From: Candidatus Faecousia intestinigallinarum
GTDB taxonomy: Bacteria > Bacillota > Clostridia > Oscillospirales > Oscillospiraceae
Length of the DNA: 38,406 nt
Direction of reading: 5' to 3'
NCBI GenBank assembly: GCA_018715805.1
Contig: DVKX01000074.1
Location: 1 to 38,406 of the forward strand
The translations under genes and the position numbers were made by a program. Position 1 is the first letter of the stretch; each line of letters opens with the position of its first letter. The notes below the pieces were generated by a model, which saw only the letters and a list, made by a program, of their open reading frames with translations, ran no database searches and was not told where the DNA came from. Positions 8,210 through 15,582 of the stretch are shown here, in pieces.

Positions 8210-10459
8210 TTAGTGGGCGGCCCAGTAGTTCTGCAGGATGTAATAGGACTCCTTGAGCCGCTCGTGATAGGTCACCGTCTTGCCCCAGCCCTTTAGCGGG
8301 AAGGCGTCCATGGGGATGCGGCGTTCCGTCTCGCTGCTGGCGATGCCCACATACATCTCGTCGATCTGGATGTACTCCACCCCGTAGTGCTCATAGTAAT
8401 CGTCGTGGATCATCATCTCGGATGGATTAGCGAAATTGAGAAGCTGCCAGGGAAGCCGGATCTCCACGCCGCCGTCAGTAAAGATAAAGTCCGCCAGGGA
8501 GTTAAAATCCTCCGACGCCGGATTGGCGTTGCCATAGGTGAGGCTTCCAGTCTCATATACTTCAGAACTGGCTTCCCAGTTTCCCGTAAGCAAAGGCGTC
8601 GCGGTCTGCAGCATCAAATTGATGGGCTTAAACACCGGCGTATCCGCATCCGGCACATCCAAAAAGGCATCCTCGTCCTCTGTCTCGTGAAGGAACATGG
8701 CCCGCAGAACCTCATAACGCTCCTGTACCACTATCCGGCTGTTGTCCTCACCGTCGATGCGCAGCACAAAGTCACAGGCTCTGGTGAAGGTAAGATCGTA
8801 GTTCTCACAGTAGGTGCTGCCGGTTTTCGGCGTGGTATCAATGGGAATGTAGAGGATATCGGCCTGGGGATCAAAGTCCTCCTTCTCAATCAAAAAGTAC
8901 AAGAACTTCTCATCGTACTTCATCGACAGGCGCATACCCTCGTTTTCGGTCACCAGATCCTCCGGCCCCCACTCCGAGGTGTCGCCGTCCACGTAACAGA
9001 CGCTTGCCCCCTCCCCGGGGTCAAAGGTGAGCAGTCCAAAATACTGCTCGTTGGTCTGATAGTCGCTCCAATAGGGGGTGTTGAGGAGATCCACCGCGTG
9101 CATGGTATTCCAGGTACGCTTAAACCATTCATCCTGCCAGGTGAAGACACAGCTTCCCGCACAGCCCGCAGCCATGATGTCCTCGTAGCAGTCGATGATG
9201 GCCTGACCCTGTTCCTGCTCGGTCATGCGGCCCTGATTTCGCCCGGTGTTGTAGTCCCGCTGTGCCATGCCCCGTCCAGTGGAGACGCCGTATTCCGAGA
9301 TGACCACGGGAATGGTGTGATAGTTGGTAAGCATCTTCAGATAAGCGTAGTAGGTATTCACCAGTCCCCGACTGTCTATGTAATCTGTCTGCAGGTTACC
9401 CGTCATAACCTTTTCAATCGGTACCCCTTGCTCTTTTCCGCCCTCAGTTGTATCCAAATTTTCCCAAAACATTTCAGATTCCGTAAAAACCGGTGGATTA
9501 TACACGTAATTTAGATAATCCGGATAATAGGGGTATACATGGTAGGAAGCAAAATGTCCCGAAATGAAATCGTCAGTGGTTTTAATATGCTCCACATCCA
9601 CATAGCCGCATTTCATAAAGAAATAGGTAATGGAATCTGGATAGCGGAAAGGATCCGTGGTAGGCCAATTGGAGAAGGCCACCAGCCGCTGCTGCTTGTA
9701 GCGCTCGGACTCATACTCTACCATCTTGTCGCCCACCTCGCAGAGCATGGCCTCAAAGGGAGAAGCATCTTCGGTGGTGTATAGATAGGTTCCGCTATAC
9801 TGGTTCCGCTCAGGATATTTTCGATCGGTATAGACGGCGGTAACGTCCTCCCACTCCACGCCGATGATGTACCCAATGACCCATGAAGACACATCCTTAC
9901 GGTAGCTTCCCGAGCCAAGTCCGTACCCCAGCGAGAGGGATTTTTTGCCGTGTAGAATATCCACCACCGTACGGCAGTCGTTCATTAAAGTTTGGCGGAA
10001 GTCGTCGTCATAGGCATCCCGGTGTGAGTTCTGCACATAGTCGTTGACCCAGACGCCGTGAATCAACCACAGAGGTTCCTCCCCTGCCAGCTCCCGCTGG
10101 ATATTATATTCGTAAAAGGCATTGTAGAAATCGTCATGAAGAATAGTGTATACCCGCAAGGTATTGGCGCCCAGCTCCTGAATTTGGGCAAACCAGCGCT
10201 GGTAGGTCTCCCCGTCGATGGCGTAGTCGGTGGCCCATTCGCCGGGAATTCCCACCCCCATGTTGACGCCGCGAATCTCAAAGGGAACCATCTCGCCGTC
10301 CCGCTGCATATAAATGGTGTCCTCGTCGGTGGTCATAAAGGTAGTCACGGGGGCATTGGGGTGCAAGTCGATGTAGATGCCAAGACGGTAATAGGCCACA
10401 TTCCACGCAAAGATGAGCACAATCACCACTGACACAGCAATAATAAATTTTTTCAGCAT
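8210..10459 (-). CDS. Membrane-anchored extracellular glycoside hydrolase-like protein (TIM barrel)
   Basis: The protein (749 residues) has a signal-anchor at about 5-24 and no evident cleavage site. The N-terminal half reads as a clan-A-like TIM barrel: FEIRGVNMGVG and LGANTLRVYTI are typical of the first strands, IGVEWED could supply the acid/base glutamate, and VISEYGVSTGRG looks like the nucleophile glutamate. From about residue 480 to the end is a separate beta-rich region, perhaps carbohydrate-binding. The GH2/GH5-type assignment is by pattern only. In an export operon it most likely trims, transfers or releases the polymer at the cell surface. AGGAGG lies 9 bases upstream. A few codons into the preceding leader there is an out-of-frame ATG that I do not consider used. 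Confidence 0.82.
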   Translation of the reverse strand: MLKKFIIAVSVVIVLIFAWNVAYYRLGIYIDLHPNAPVTTFMTTDEDTIYMQRDGEMVPFEIRGVNMGVGIPGEWATDYAIDGETYQRWFAQIQELGANTLRVYTILHDDFYNAFYEYNIQRELAGEEPLWLIHGVWVNDYVQNSHRDAYDDDFRQTLMNDCRTVVDILHGKKSLSLGYGLGSGSYRKDVSSWVIGYIIGVEWEDVTAVYTDRKYPERNQYSGTYLYTTEDASPFEAMLCEVGDKMVEYESERYKQQRLVAFSNWPTTDPFRYPDSITYFFMKCGYVDVEHIKTTDDFISGHFASYHVYPYYPDYLNYVYNPPVFTESEMFWENLDTTEGGKEQGVPIEKVMTGNLQTDYIDSRGLVNTYYAYLKMLTNYHTIPVVISEYGVSTGRGMAQRDYNTGRNQGRMTEQEQGQAIIDCYEDIMAAGCAGSCVFTWQDEWFKRTWNTMHAVDLLNTPYWSDYQTNEQYFGLLTFDPGEGASVCYVDGDTSEWGPEDLVTENEGMRLSMKYDEKFLYFLIEKEDFDPQADILYIPIDTTPKTGSTYCENYDLTFTRACDFVLRIDGEDNSRIVVQERYEVLRAMFLHETEDEDAFLDVPDADTPVFKPINLMLQTATPLLTGNWEASSEVYETGSLTYGNANPASEDFNSLADFIFTDGGVEIRLPWQLLNFANPSEMMIHDDYYEHYGVEYIQIDEMYVGIASSETERRIPMDAFPLKGWGKTVTYHERLKESYYILQNYWAAH

Positions 10460-10484
10460 AGTCCATGCCCTCCTTTGAACGGAA

Positions 10485-11948
10485 TCAGTGGTTAAACTTT
10501 TTGACTTTGGACTCGTGGCTGTATTGAGAAAGGATTACGATGTTTTTGTCCATCCATTCGCCTCGCTCGTGGATGTAATCCTTGATCTGAGCAATCGCTT
10601 CCTCAAAATTTTGAGGATTGCGCTCGGGCGGATCAAGCATCTCCTTGTCAAAAGTATAACCCCAAACCTCAAAATTTCGCTCAATGGCAGGACCCAGGTA
10701 TGCAACCACATCATCAATATAATCGTTAAGATACTGCTCGTTTAGGTAGGTTTTCCGCAGTTGGCGGTATCGCCGGATAATATGTTCGGTGAAATCCTCG
10801 TCCTTGGTAAGCATATAGTACCAGACGTTCAGCTGCATCTCGAAGCGATCTGGCATATTAACCGGCTGGGTATAGTTGTTGCAGGCAGAATTAAAATCCC
10901 AAATGACCATTTTGTACTTTCCTCCAATGTCCTTATAGACATAGGTAGAAAGCCAGCCGGCATCGTAATTGGCGGTAAATTCGTTGATAATGAAATAATC
11001 CACAAAAGACGAAACATCAATGCTGTGGTGATAACCATAATTCTCGGTATCATAGTCATAGGAGTAAAGATTCTTTTCAAAGTCCGAAAACTCCTGAGCA
11101 ATCGCATCGGCCATCTCCTGGGTAAGCGAACCGGAGCGGGGATATTTGATATCCAGCTGCTGAAGATTGCGGTAGGCATAGCTGGTAAAGGTCTCGATAT
11201 TCTTTATCGGACTGCTTCCTCCACGATCCAGACGCAGCAAATACCCTGTCTCGGTCGAACCGTCGATCGGCTCTGAAATGTTCAGCCGACATTCCTCCCC
11301 GTTGGTAATGGTTTCGGTCATCACATAAAGTCCCATATACTCGCCATCTATGATGACCTCACAGAAACGAACATTCGGCGCATAATCCATGATCTCTCCG
11401 GCAATGTTGTACCACATATAGTTTCGAATGAGAGATTTATCTAAATAAGGCCCGTGCAACGCCCACTCATAGTGAGCGTCCATCCCCATGACCTCCTGTT
11501 CCTGATATTCACCATCCTCATCGACAAGGCGAACCAGATAATTATACTTGTCAAAATAACGGGAGGAGTTTCCCCGGACGCGGATGAGCATCTCACTTTC
11601 CAGCTTTGGGGTGTCGGAGGGGTGGTTATTGTGAACGTCGCTGTCCATGACCATGATGTGGGCGCTCAGCATACTCTCTCCCTCGGACGTCACGGTAAAA
11701 CCGGTCTCCTGGTCGTAGGAATCAGCAATAGGTTTTCCCGGAATTTCCACACCGCCCGTGTCAATGATCACCAAAGGCAGGTGGGTACACAGCCCGGAGC
11801 CGTCGCAGTCACAACCGGCATCCGGCTGCCGAGCCACCTCGTGCTGATGGACGCGCTGATTGGGATTGCCCCAATCCAATGCGATGGCCAAAAGGGTAAT
11901 CAACAGCATCAACACCATGGCCAATACGCCCGCGACCCGATATTTCAA
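10485..11948 (-). CDS. CotH-family kinase-like protein, membrane-anchored
   Basis: The protein (487 residues) has an N-terminal membrane segment (about 5-25) and an extracellular CotH domain. Diagnostic pieces are RVRGNSSRYFDKYNYLVRL near the N-terminus, EVIIDGEYMGLYVMTE, and the core FTANYDAGWLSTYVYKD followed by MVIWDFNSACNN. CotH of Bacillus spores is an atypical protein kinase; the many vegetative homologues beside VTC and DUF4956 genes are thought to act on surface polymers or proteins, but their substrates are unknown. The start is a TTG at 11948 with GAGGGGGG 8 bases upstream; the next in-frame ATG would cut into the membrane segment. The gaps to its neighbours are 33 and 25 bases. Confidence 0.88.
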   Translation of the reverse strand: MKYRVAGVLAMVLMLLITLLAIALDWGNPNQRVHQHEVARQPDAGCDCDGSGLCTHLPLVIIDTGGVEIPGKPIADSYDQETGFTVTSEGESMLSAHIMVMDSDVHNNHPSDTPKLESEMLIRVRGNSSRYFDKYNYLVRLVDEDGEYQEQEVMGMDAHYEWALHGPYLDKSLIRNYMWYNIAGEIMDYAPNVRFCEVIIDGEYMGLYVMTETITNGEECRLNISEPIDGSTETGYLLRLDRGGSSPIKNIETFTSYAYRNLQQLDIKYPRSGSLTQEMADAIAQEFSDFEKNLYSYDYDTENYGYHHSIDVSSFVDYFIINEFTANYDAGWLSTYVYKDIGGKYKMVIWDFNSACNNYTQPVNMPDRFEMQLNVWYYMLTKDEDFTEHIIRRYRQLRKTYLNEQYLNDYIDDVVAYLGPAIERNFEVWGYTFDKEMLDPPERNPQNFEEAIAQIKDYIHERGEWMDKNIVILSQYSHESKVKKFNH

Positions 11949-11981
11949 CGAAATTCCCCCCTCTGTTCAAATGCAAAAAAC

Positions 11982-12677
11982 CTAACTGCTGATCTCATCG
12001 TTCTGCATGACAAAATTGCAGTACTCGACATTTCCAAGCTCATAGATGGCATCGGTAATGCGCTTCTGCCCCTGAGCGGCCTTTTTCTCCTTTCCAACCC
12101 TGTCCACAGTGCGGCGGCTCAGCTCATAGATAAACTCCACCGCTGTCTCGGTGGTGTTTTTGACCCGCAGGTTGGCCTTGCGGGAATAGTACTGAAAGAT
12201 CAGCGCTTCCACCCGTTCCTCATTGACCCGGGCAGTGCGGATAATGAGCAGAAGCCGATCGTCGTTTTTGATGCGCCCAAGGAGCAAAAAGACCAGGAAC
12301 GTAAAGGCGCTTCCCAATCCGGCCACCAAAAAGTCCCCTGCGCCGCAGCAGATGCCCACTACGATGGCCCAGAAGAGGTAGATAGTATCCCGGGAATCCT
12401 TAATTGCAGTGCGGAATCGGACGATGGACAGGGCGCCCACCATGCCCAGAGAAAGGGCGAGGTTGTTGCCGATGACGATCATGACCGCCGTGGTAATGGT
12501 GGTCAGCGCCATCAGCGACACGTTAAACTTTTTGCTGTAGATGCTGCCCTCGTGGGAAAGCATATAGGATAGAAAGATGAAAAAGGCAATGACCACGCTG
12601 ACGGCCATCCGCAGAATAATCACCTGCGGAGCCAACTCACCTGTGTTTTCCAGCGGCTCAAACAGTAGTTCTCTCAT
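11982..12677 (-). CDS. DUF4956 polytopic membrane protein
   Basis: The protein (231 residues) has about four membrane segments in its first 145 residues and a soluble C-terminal region of about 85 residues. The stretch LSLGMVGALSIVRFRTAIKD is the hallmark of DUF4956, a family with no established activity that resembles the MgtC-like fold in its GALSIVRFR loop (inference). DUF4956 genes are very often next to VTC-domain and CotH genes, exactly as here. It could be a channel or transporter working with the VTC protein. AGAGAGG precedes the ATG by 8 bases; 14 bases separate it from the VTC gene. Confidence 0.88.
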   Translation of the reverse strand: MRELLFEPLENTGELAPQVIILRMAVSVVIAFFIFLSYMLSHEGSIYSKKFNVSLMALTTITTAVMIVIGNNLALSLGMVGALSIVRFRTAIKDSRDTIYLFWAIVVGICCGAGDFLVAGLGSAFTFLVFLLLGRIKNDDRLLLIIRTARVNEERVEALIFQYYSRKANLRVKNTTETAVEFIYELSRRTVDRVGKEKKAAQGQKRITDAIYELGNVEYCNFVMQNDEISS

Positions 12678-12691
12678 AGGGTTACCTCTCT

Positions 12692-13387
12692 TTACAAACT
12701 GAATTTCAAGCCGGCACTCCTGGCCAGGCAGTATTTGCTGACCGAAAGCTCGGAGCGGTTGGCCGCGTTTACCAGGTTTTTGATATAGCTGAGCAGAAAG
12801 CCGTTGTACTTGACCTCCAGTACCCCGTTAAAGGGATCCAGTACCGGATATAGGTTCAGCTTTGGGGCAAACAAGTCAAAGCTGGCCTCAGTTGCCACAA
12901 TCTGATGGTCAAAGGTAATACGGATCTTGTTTTCCTTTGCGATGTACGCCTCCCGGAGGTACTCCACGATGGTCTTGGGGCGGTAGCACCTGTAGTGCAT
13001 CAGCCCATAGCACTCCGCCGCAAAGGGGTCGGGATATTCCAAAAGGCAGCGGTAATCCCCCTGCGTCAAAGCGAGGGCATCCTCGCGGCTCACCCGCAGA
13101 GAGCGCTTTTTCTGGTTGCTGCCCTCTTTCTGCTTCATCTCCAGCATGGCGAAATCCGACTGCGGATCATACAGCCGAAGCCGAATTTTGCGCCGCAGTT
13201 CCATTCCGTCCAGTTTATTCTCGTAGTCCCCCTCGTTTAACGTATCGAAATAGAGCGAGCGGATGCGGTAGCCCAGAGCGCCGTTGTGGGCGTCGGAGAT
13301 CATCACCTTCCTCAGCTGCCCGGACAGCAGCCGCATATCCACCATATTCATCAGGTATTTCTTCTCCTGACGCAGCACCTCATTCAT
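12692..13387 (-). CDS. VTC-domain (polyphosphate polymerase-like) protein
   Basis: The protein (231 residues) belongs to the VTC/CYTH-like triphosphate tunnel group. Visible landmarks are RQEKKY (6-11), RIRSLYFDT (41-49), RRKIRLRLY (65-73), LEMKQKEG (82-89), LEVKYNG and VSKYC near the end. In eukaryotic VTC the basic and acidic residues line a tunnel that makes polyphosphate; bacterial members beside CotH and DUF4956 are annotated as polyphosphate polymerase domain proteins without tested function. I chose the ATG at 13387 because GGAGG lies 8 bases upstream; the longer frame to 13576 runs through the riboswitch and the cyclase gene. It is the first gene of the operon, 16 bases after the terminator T-run. 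Confidence 0.88.
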   Translation of the reverse strand: MNEVLRQEKKYLMNMVDMRLLSGQLRKVMISDAHNGALGYRIRSLYFDTLNEGDYENKLDGMELRRKIRLRLYDPQSDFAMLEMKQKEGSNQKKRSLRVSREDALALTQGDYRCLLEYPDPFAAECYGLMHYRCYRPKTIVEYLREAYIAKENKIRITFDHQIVATEASFDLFAPKLNLYPVLDPFNGVLEVKYNGFLLSYIKNLVNAANRSELSVSKYCLARSAGLKFSL

Positions 13388-13402
13388 GTATCCACTCCTC
13401 CA

Positions 13403-13446
13403 AAACAAAAGCTGCAAAGAGTCCCCGGCCGGGGAATCCTTGCAGC
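13403..13446 (-). terminator. Riboswitch-controlled intrinsic terminator
   Basis: On the minus strand, a stem of 16 near-perfect pairs (GCTGCAAGGATTCCCC against its mate, apex GGCC) is followed by TTTTGTTT. The first bases of the stem (GCTGC) are also the 3' end of the c-di-GMP aptamer, so aptamer closure and terminator formation compete. It sits between the aptamer and the VTC gene ribosome site. Confidence 0.9.
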
Positions 13447-13516
13447 CTGACGATCTTAGCGCACCGCGCCGTAGACTCATAGCTTTGCGTCCCCGCCTTT
13501 CAGCGAGTTTGCCGAA
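13442..13516 (-). ncRNA. c-di-GMP-I (GEMM) riboswitch aptamer
   Basis: Minus-strand RNA shows the GEMM core in order: GGCAAAC; a 5-bp helix CUCGC/GCGGG capped by UGAAAG containing the GAAA tetraloop; GACGCAAAGC; UAUGAGUCUA; a small hairpin arm; then UAAGAUCGUCAGGCUGC. These match the conserved blocks of RF01051 as I remember them; the P1 strand on the 5' side is weaker than usual (possible UUGU/GCAA pairing). Because the 3' strand is shared with the terminator stem, ligand binding should prevent termination, that is, an ON switch. It controls the eight-gene polysaccharide operon and lies directly after the stop codon of a diguanylate cyclase gene. Confidence 0.9.
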
Positions 13517-13520
13517 CAAT

Positions 13521-13551
13521 ATCATAGCGGCGCCGGGGAGAGAAGGGTAAA
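13521..13551 (-). promoter_or_regulatory. Possible promoter overlapping the cyclase stop codon
   Basis: TATGAT (13521-13526) lies 19 bases after TTTACC (13546-13551) on the minus strand. Its start point would fall near 13514, at the very edge of the aptamer, and would remove the proposed 5' P1 strand. Readthrough from the cyclase promoters is therefore equally likely. Confidence 0.3.
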
Positions 13552-15066
13552 CCGGCCATCCGGCCCGCAGTAGCACAGCTGATTTTTGCCGGCTCTCTTA
13601 GCCTGGTACAGCGCCTGATCCGAGGCTTCATACAGCTTTTCATAGGTCCAGCCGCCTGTACGTGCCTCCGAAACACCGACGCTGCAGCTGGCTCCCACCA
13701 GCTGCCCCTGCCACTGGATGCCGCCGACCTCCCGGATCAGCCGCCGGGTATATTCCAAAAATGCCTTGGAATCGCGGTCAGTCAGTATGGCGACAAACTC
13801 ATCCCCACCGATCCGGCCAACCTTGATTCCATCCGGGGCGCATTGCTTCATCAAATCCGACACCGACTTGAGAACATAGTCTCCCACCGGGTGGCCAAAG
13901 CTGTCGTTGATCGCCTTAAAATTATCCAGATCCAGAATGATCATGAACAGGCGCTCATCACTTTGAAGCGCTTCCAATTTCTGCCGGGCTAGATTTTCAA
14001 TGGCGGTCTTGTTCAGAACTCCCATAAAGGTATCCATCTGAACAGCTTCCTCGAGATATGCAATCTGCATCATTTGGCTCGAGATGTCGATGATTGATCC
14101 GATACCAAACATCGGCTTACCGTGAATATCCGCCTGCATGATGACGTATATCTCAAACCAGCGCATTTCACCCGTCTGCAAAGGCAGCAAAAGCTTCCGC
14201 TTTTGAAAGTGTGCTCCTCTGCGAAGATTCTCCATGCATTGAAGAATCTCTTCTTTCTGCTCTTGCGTGATCCGCTGGATCTCTTGGACAAAGCCGCTGA
14301 AGTTGGGAATATCCTGCGGGTAGCCAAAGCAATCCCGCCATTCGCTGGAAAAGCGAGCCTTGTTCTGGTGGACATCCCACTCAAAGGTGATGTAAGCGGT
14401 GGTCTTTCGGATGAGATCATACTGTTCTCTGGTCAGCAAAAACTCATGCTCCATCATGGCCAGCTTTTGATCCATTTCCTCAATCTTCTGACTCTGGGCG
14501 ATCTCCTTACACAGATGGCGGTAGCGCACCATGTAAATGGTCATACAAACCAACGCGGTAATGGTAAAGTTGACGACCTCGCCAAAGCTGAAGCGGCTGG
14601 CCAGAAACACCACGAAAACCAGGTAATTGACCGCCAGATTACATACGGCAAAAAGCGGCTTCATAACCACCAGAGAAGAAAAGCCTACCATCGCGGTCAC
14701 AACTGTTATATTGCCAAAGGCGTTGGAATGATAGATATCATAGATGTTAAAAAGAGTCTGCCACAACAGAAAAAACGAGATGCCGCTCATGTACAGGCCA
14801 TGCCTTATCTGGGCGCTCATTTTGACGGCATAGTCTAAAACGAGAAACACCGCCGCGCATAGAAAAAGCGCTAAGTAGTATCCAAAGTAAATGCGGTTAT
14901 TCAGCGTGCCCAGACCCGAATTGGACAAAAACAACACCCGGATAATATTGAAAAGCTCCACTGCCGCCGAGAAAAAAGCCACAGTGCGCAGGATGGTCTG
15001 ATTGACATGAAGAGACTGCTTGAGAAACTCACTCTTCGAAATCTTAAAAGGGGATAAGTTTTTCAT
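13522..15066 (-). CDS. Membrane PAS-GGDEF diguanylate cyclase
   Basis: The protein (514 residues) makes c-di-GMP from two GTP. About six membrane segments fill residues 25-200, a coiled linker follows, then a PAS-like domain (AYITFEWDVHQNKARFSSEW onward) and a GGDEF domain at about 345-500. The active motif GRIGGDEF is intact (GGDEF at 420-424), and DLDNFKAINDSFGH holds the metal-binding Asp. The allosteric RxxD site is absent upstream of GGDEF (the position reads PDGI), so product inhibition is not expected. I chose the ATG at 15066, preceded by GGAG and AAGG; the frame extends upstream to 15159. The stop codon ends about six bases before the aptamer, with no terminator between, so the gene may head the same transcript as the polysaccharide operon. 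Confidence 0.92.
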   Translation of the reverse strand: MKNLSPFKISKSEFLKQSLHVNQTILRTVAFFSAAVELFNIIRVLFLSNSGLGTLNNRIYFGYYLALFLCAAVFLVLDYAVKMSAQIRHGLYMSGISFFLLWQTLFNIYDIYHSNAFGNITVVTAMVGFSSLVVMKPLFAVCNLAVNYLVFVVFLASRFSFGEVVNFTITALVCMTIYMVRYRHLCKEIAQSQKIEEMDQKLAMMEHEFLLTREQYDLIRKTTAYITFEWDVHQNKARFSSEWRDCFGYPQDIPNFSGFVQEIQRITQEQKEEILQCMENLRRGAHFQKRKLLLPLQTGEMRWFEIYVIMQADIHGKPMFGIGSIIDISSQMMQIAYLEEAVQMDTFMGVLNKTAIENLARQKLEALQSDERLFMIILDLDNFKAINDSFGHPVGDYVLKSVSDLMKQCAPDGIKVGRIGGDEFVAILTDRDSKAFLEYTRRLIREVGGIQWQGQLVGASCSVGVSEARTGGWTYEKLYEASDQALYQAKRAGKNQLCYCGPDGRFTLLSPAPL

Positions 15067-15219
15067 TTGCCGCCTTACTCCAGAAAATAATGTTGTCTGC
15101 CGAGGCACAAAGCGAATGCCCGCAGACTGGACAGCATCCGCTCCGGCCTTTACAGACATCTTCCTTTTAATGAAAAATATCTACCGTGAAAAAGACGCGA
15201 CTATTCTCTGTTTCGTTTG

Positions 15220-15249
15220 ATTATATGCTGATTTCATGGTACTTGTCAG
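15220..15249 (-). promoter_or_regulatory. Proximal promoter of the PAS-GGDEF gene
   Basis: On the minus strand CTGACA (15244-15249) and TATAAT (15220-15225) are 18 bases apart. The leader to the ATG at 15066 would be about 150 bases; I recognise no riboswitch in it. Confidence 0.6.
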
Positions 15250-15281
15250 CGTCTTTTTGAAATATTCCATCAATTGGTTTT

Positions 15282-15310
15282 ATTCTACCAGAAAAAAACA
15301 ATTTTTTCAA
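15282..15310 (-). promoter_or_regulatory. Distal promoter of the PAS-GGDEF gene
   Basis: On the minus strand TTGAAA (15305-15310) and TAGAAT (15282-15287) are 17 bases apart, upstream of the first candidate. Two promoters, or one of the two, could drive the cyclase and possibly the operon beyond. Confidence 0.5.
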
Positions 15311-15512
15311 GTACTCCTTTACATTCTCTTGAAATTTTGTACCTGTGAAGCCAAAGCCATTGAAACGTGCGATTTTTGGCAGATCCAGGCCGGCTGGCTC
15401 GGAGAAAAGCGGGCTTTCACCGGGCTTTGGGGATCAATCGGCGGCCAGAGCAAGCCTGCCGATAGGATCGCCCGCTTCCAAAGAGGCATGATCAGCGGCG
15501 TTTCTGTTAAAT
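15311..15512. other. Non-coding gap between the TIM-barrel and cyclase genes
   Basis: No supported gene. Two short open frames, one on each strand, have no ribosome site and no protein-like composition. An imperfect inverted repeat (TTTCAAG and CTTGAAA on the minus strand, around 15305-15337) sits just upstream of the distal cyclase promoter and could be an operator. Confidence 0.4.
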
Positions 15513-15542
15513 AAGCCGCCGGGAGGATACTCCCAGCGGCTT
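15513..15542 (-). terminator. Likely terminator of the secreted TIM-barrel gene
   Basis: A 12-bp stem (AAGCCGC plus GGGAG arms, one bulge) lies 40 bases past the stop of the minus-strand gene. On that strand it is followed by ATTTAA, a weak U-tract, so efficiency is uncertain. Confidence 0.55.
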
Positions 15543-15582
15543 GTTGCAAATGGGGAACCGGTTCGATGGAAACATCTGGGGG

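Noticed and set aside
15236-15514. Plus-strand open frame of 92 codons in the gap before the cyclase promoters
   Set aside because: No ribosome site, overlaps minus-strand promoters, and composition unlike a protein.
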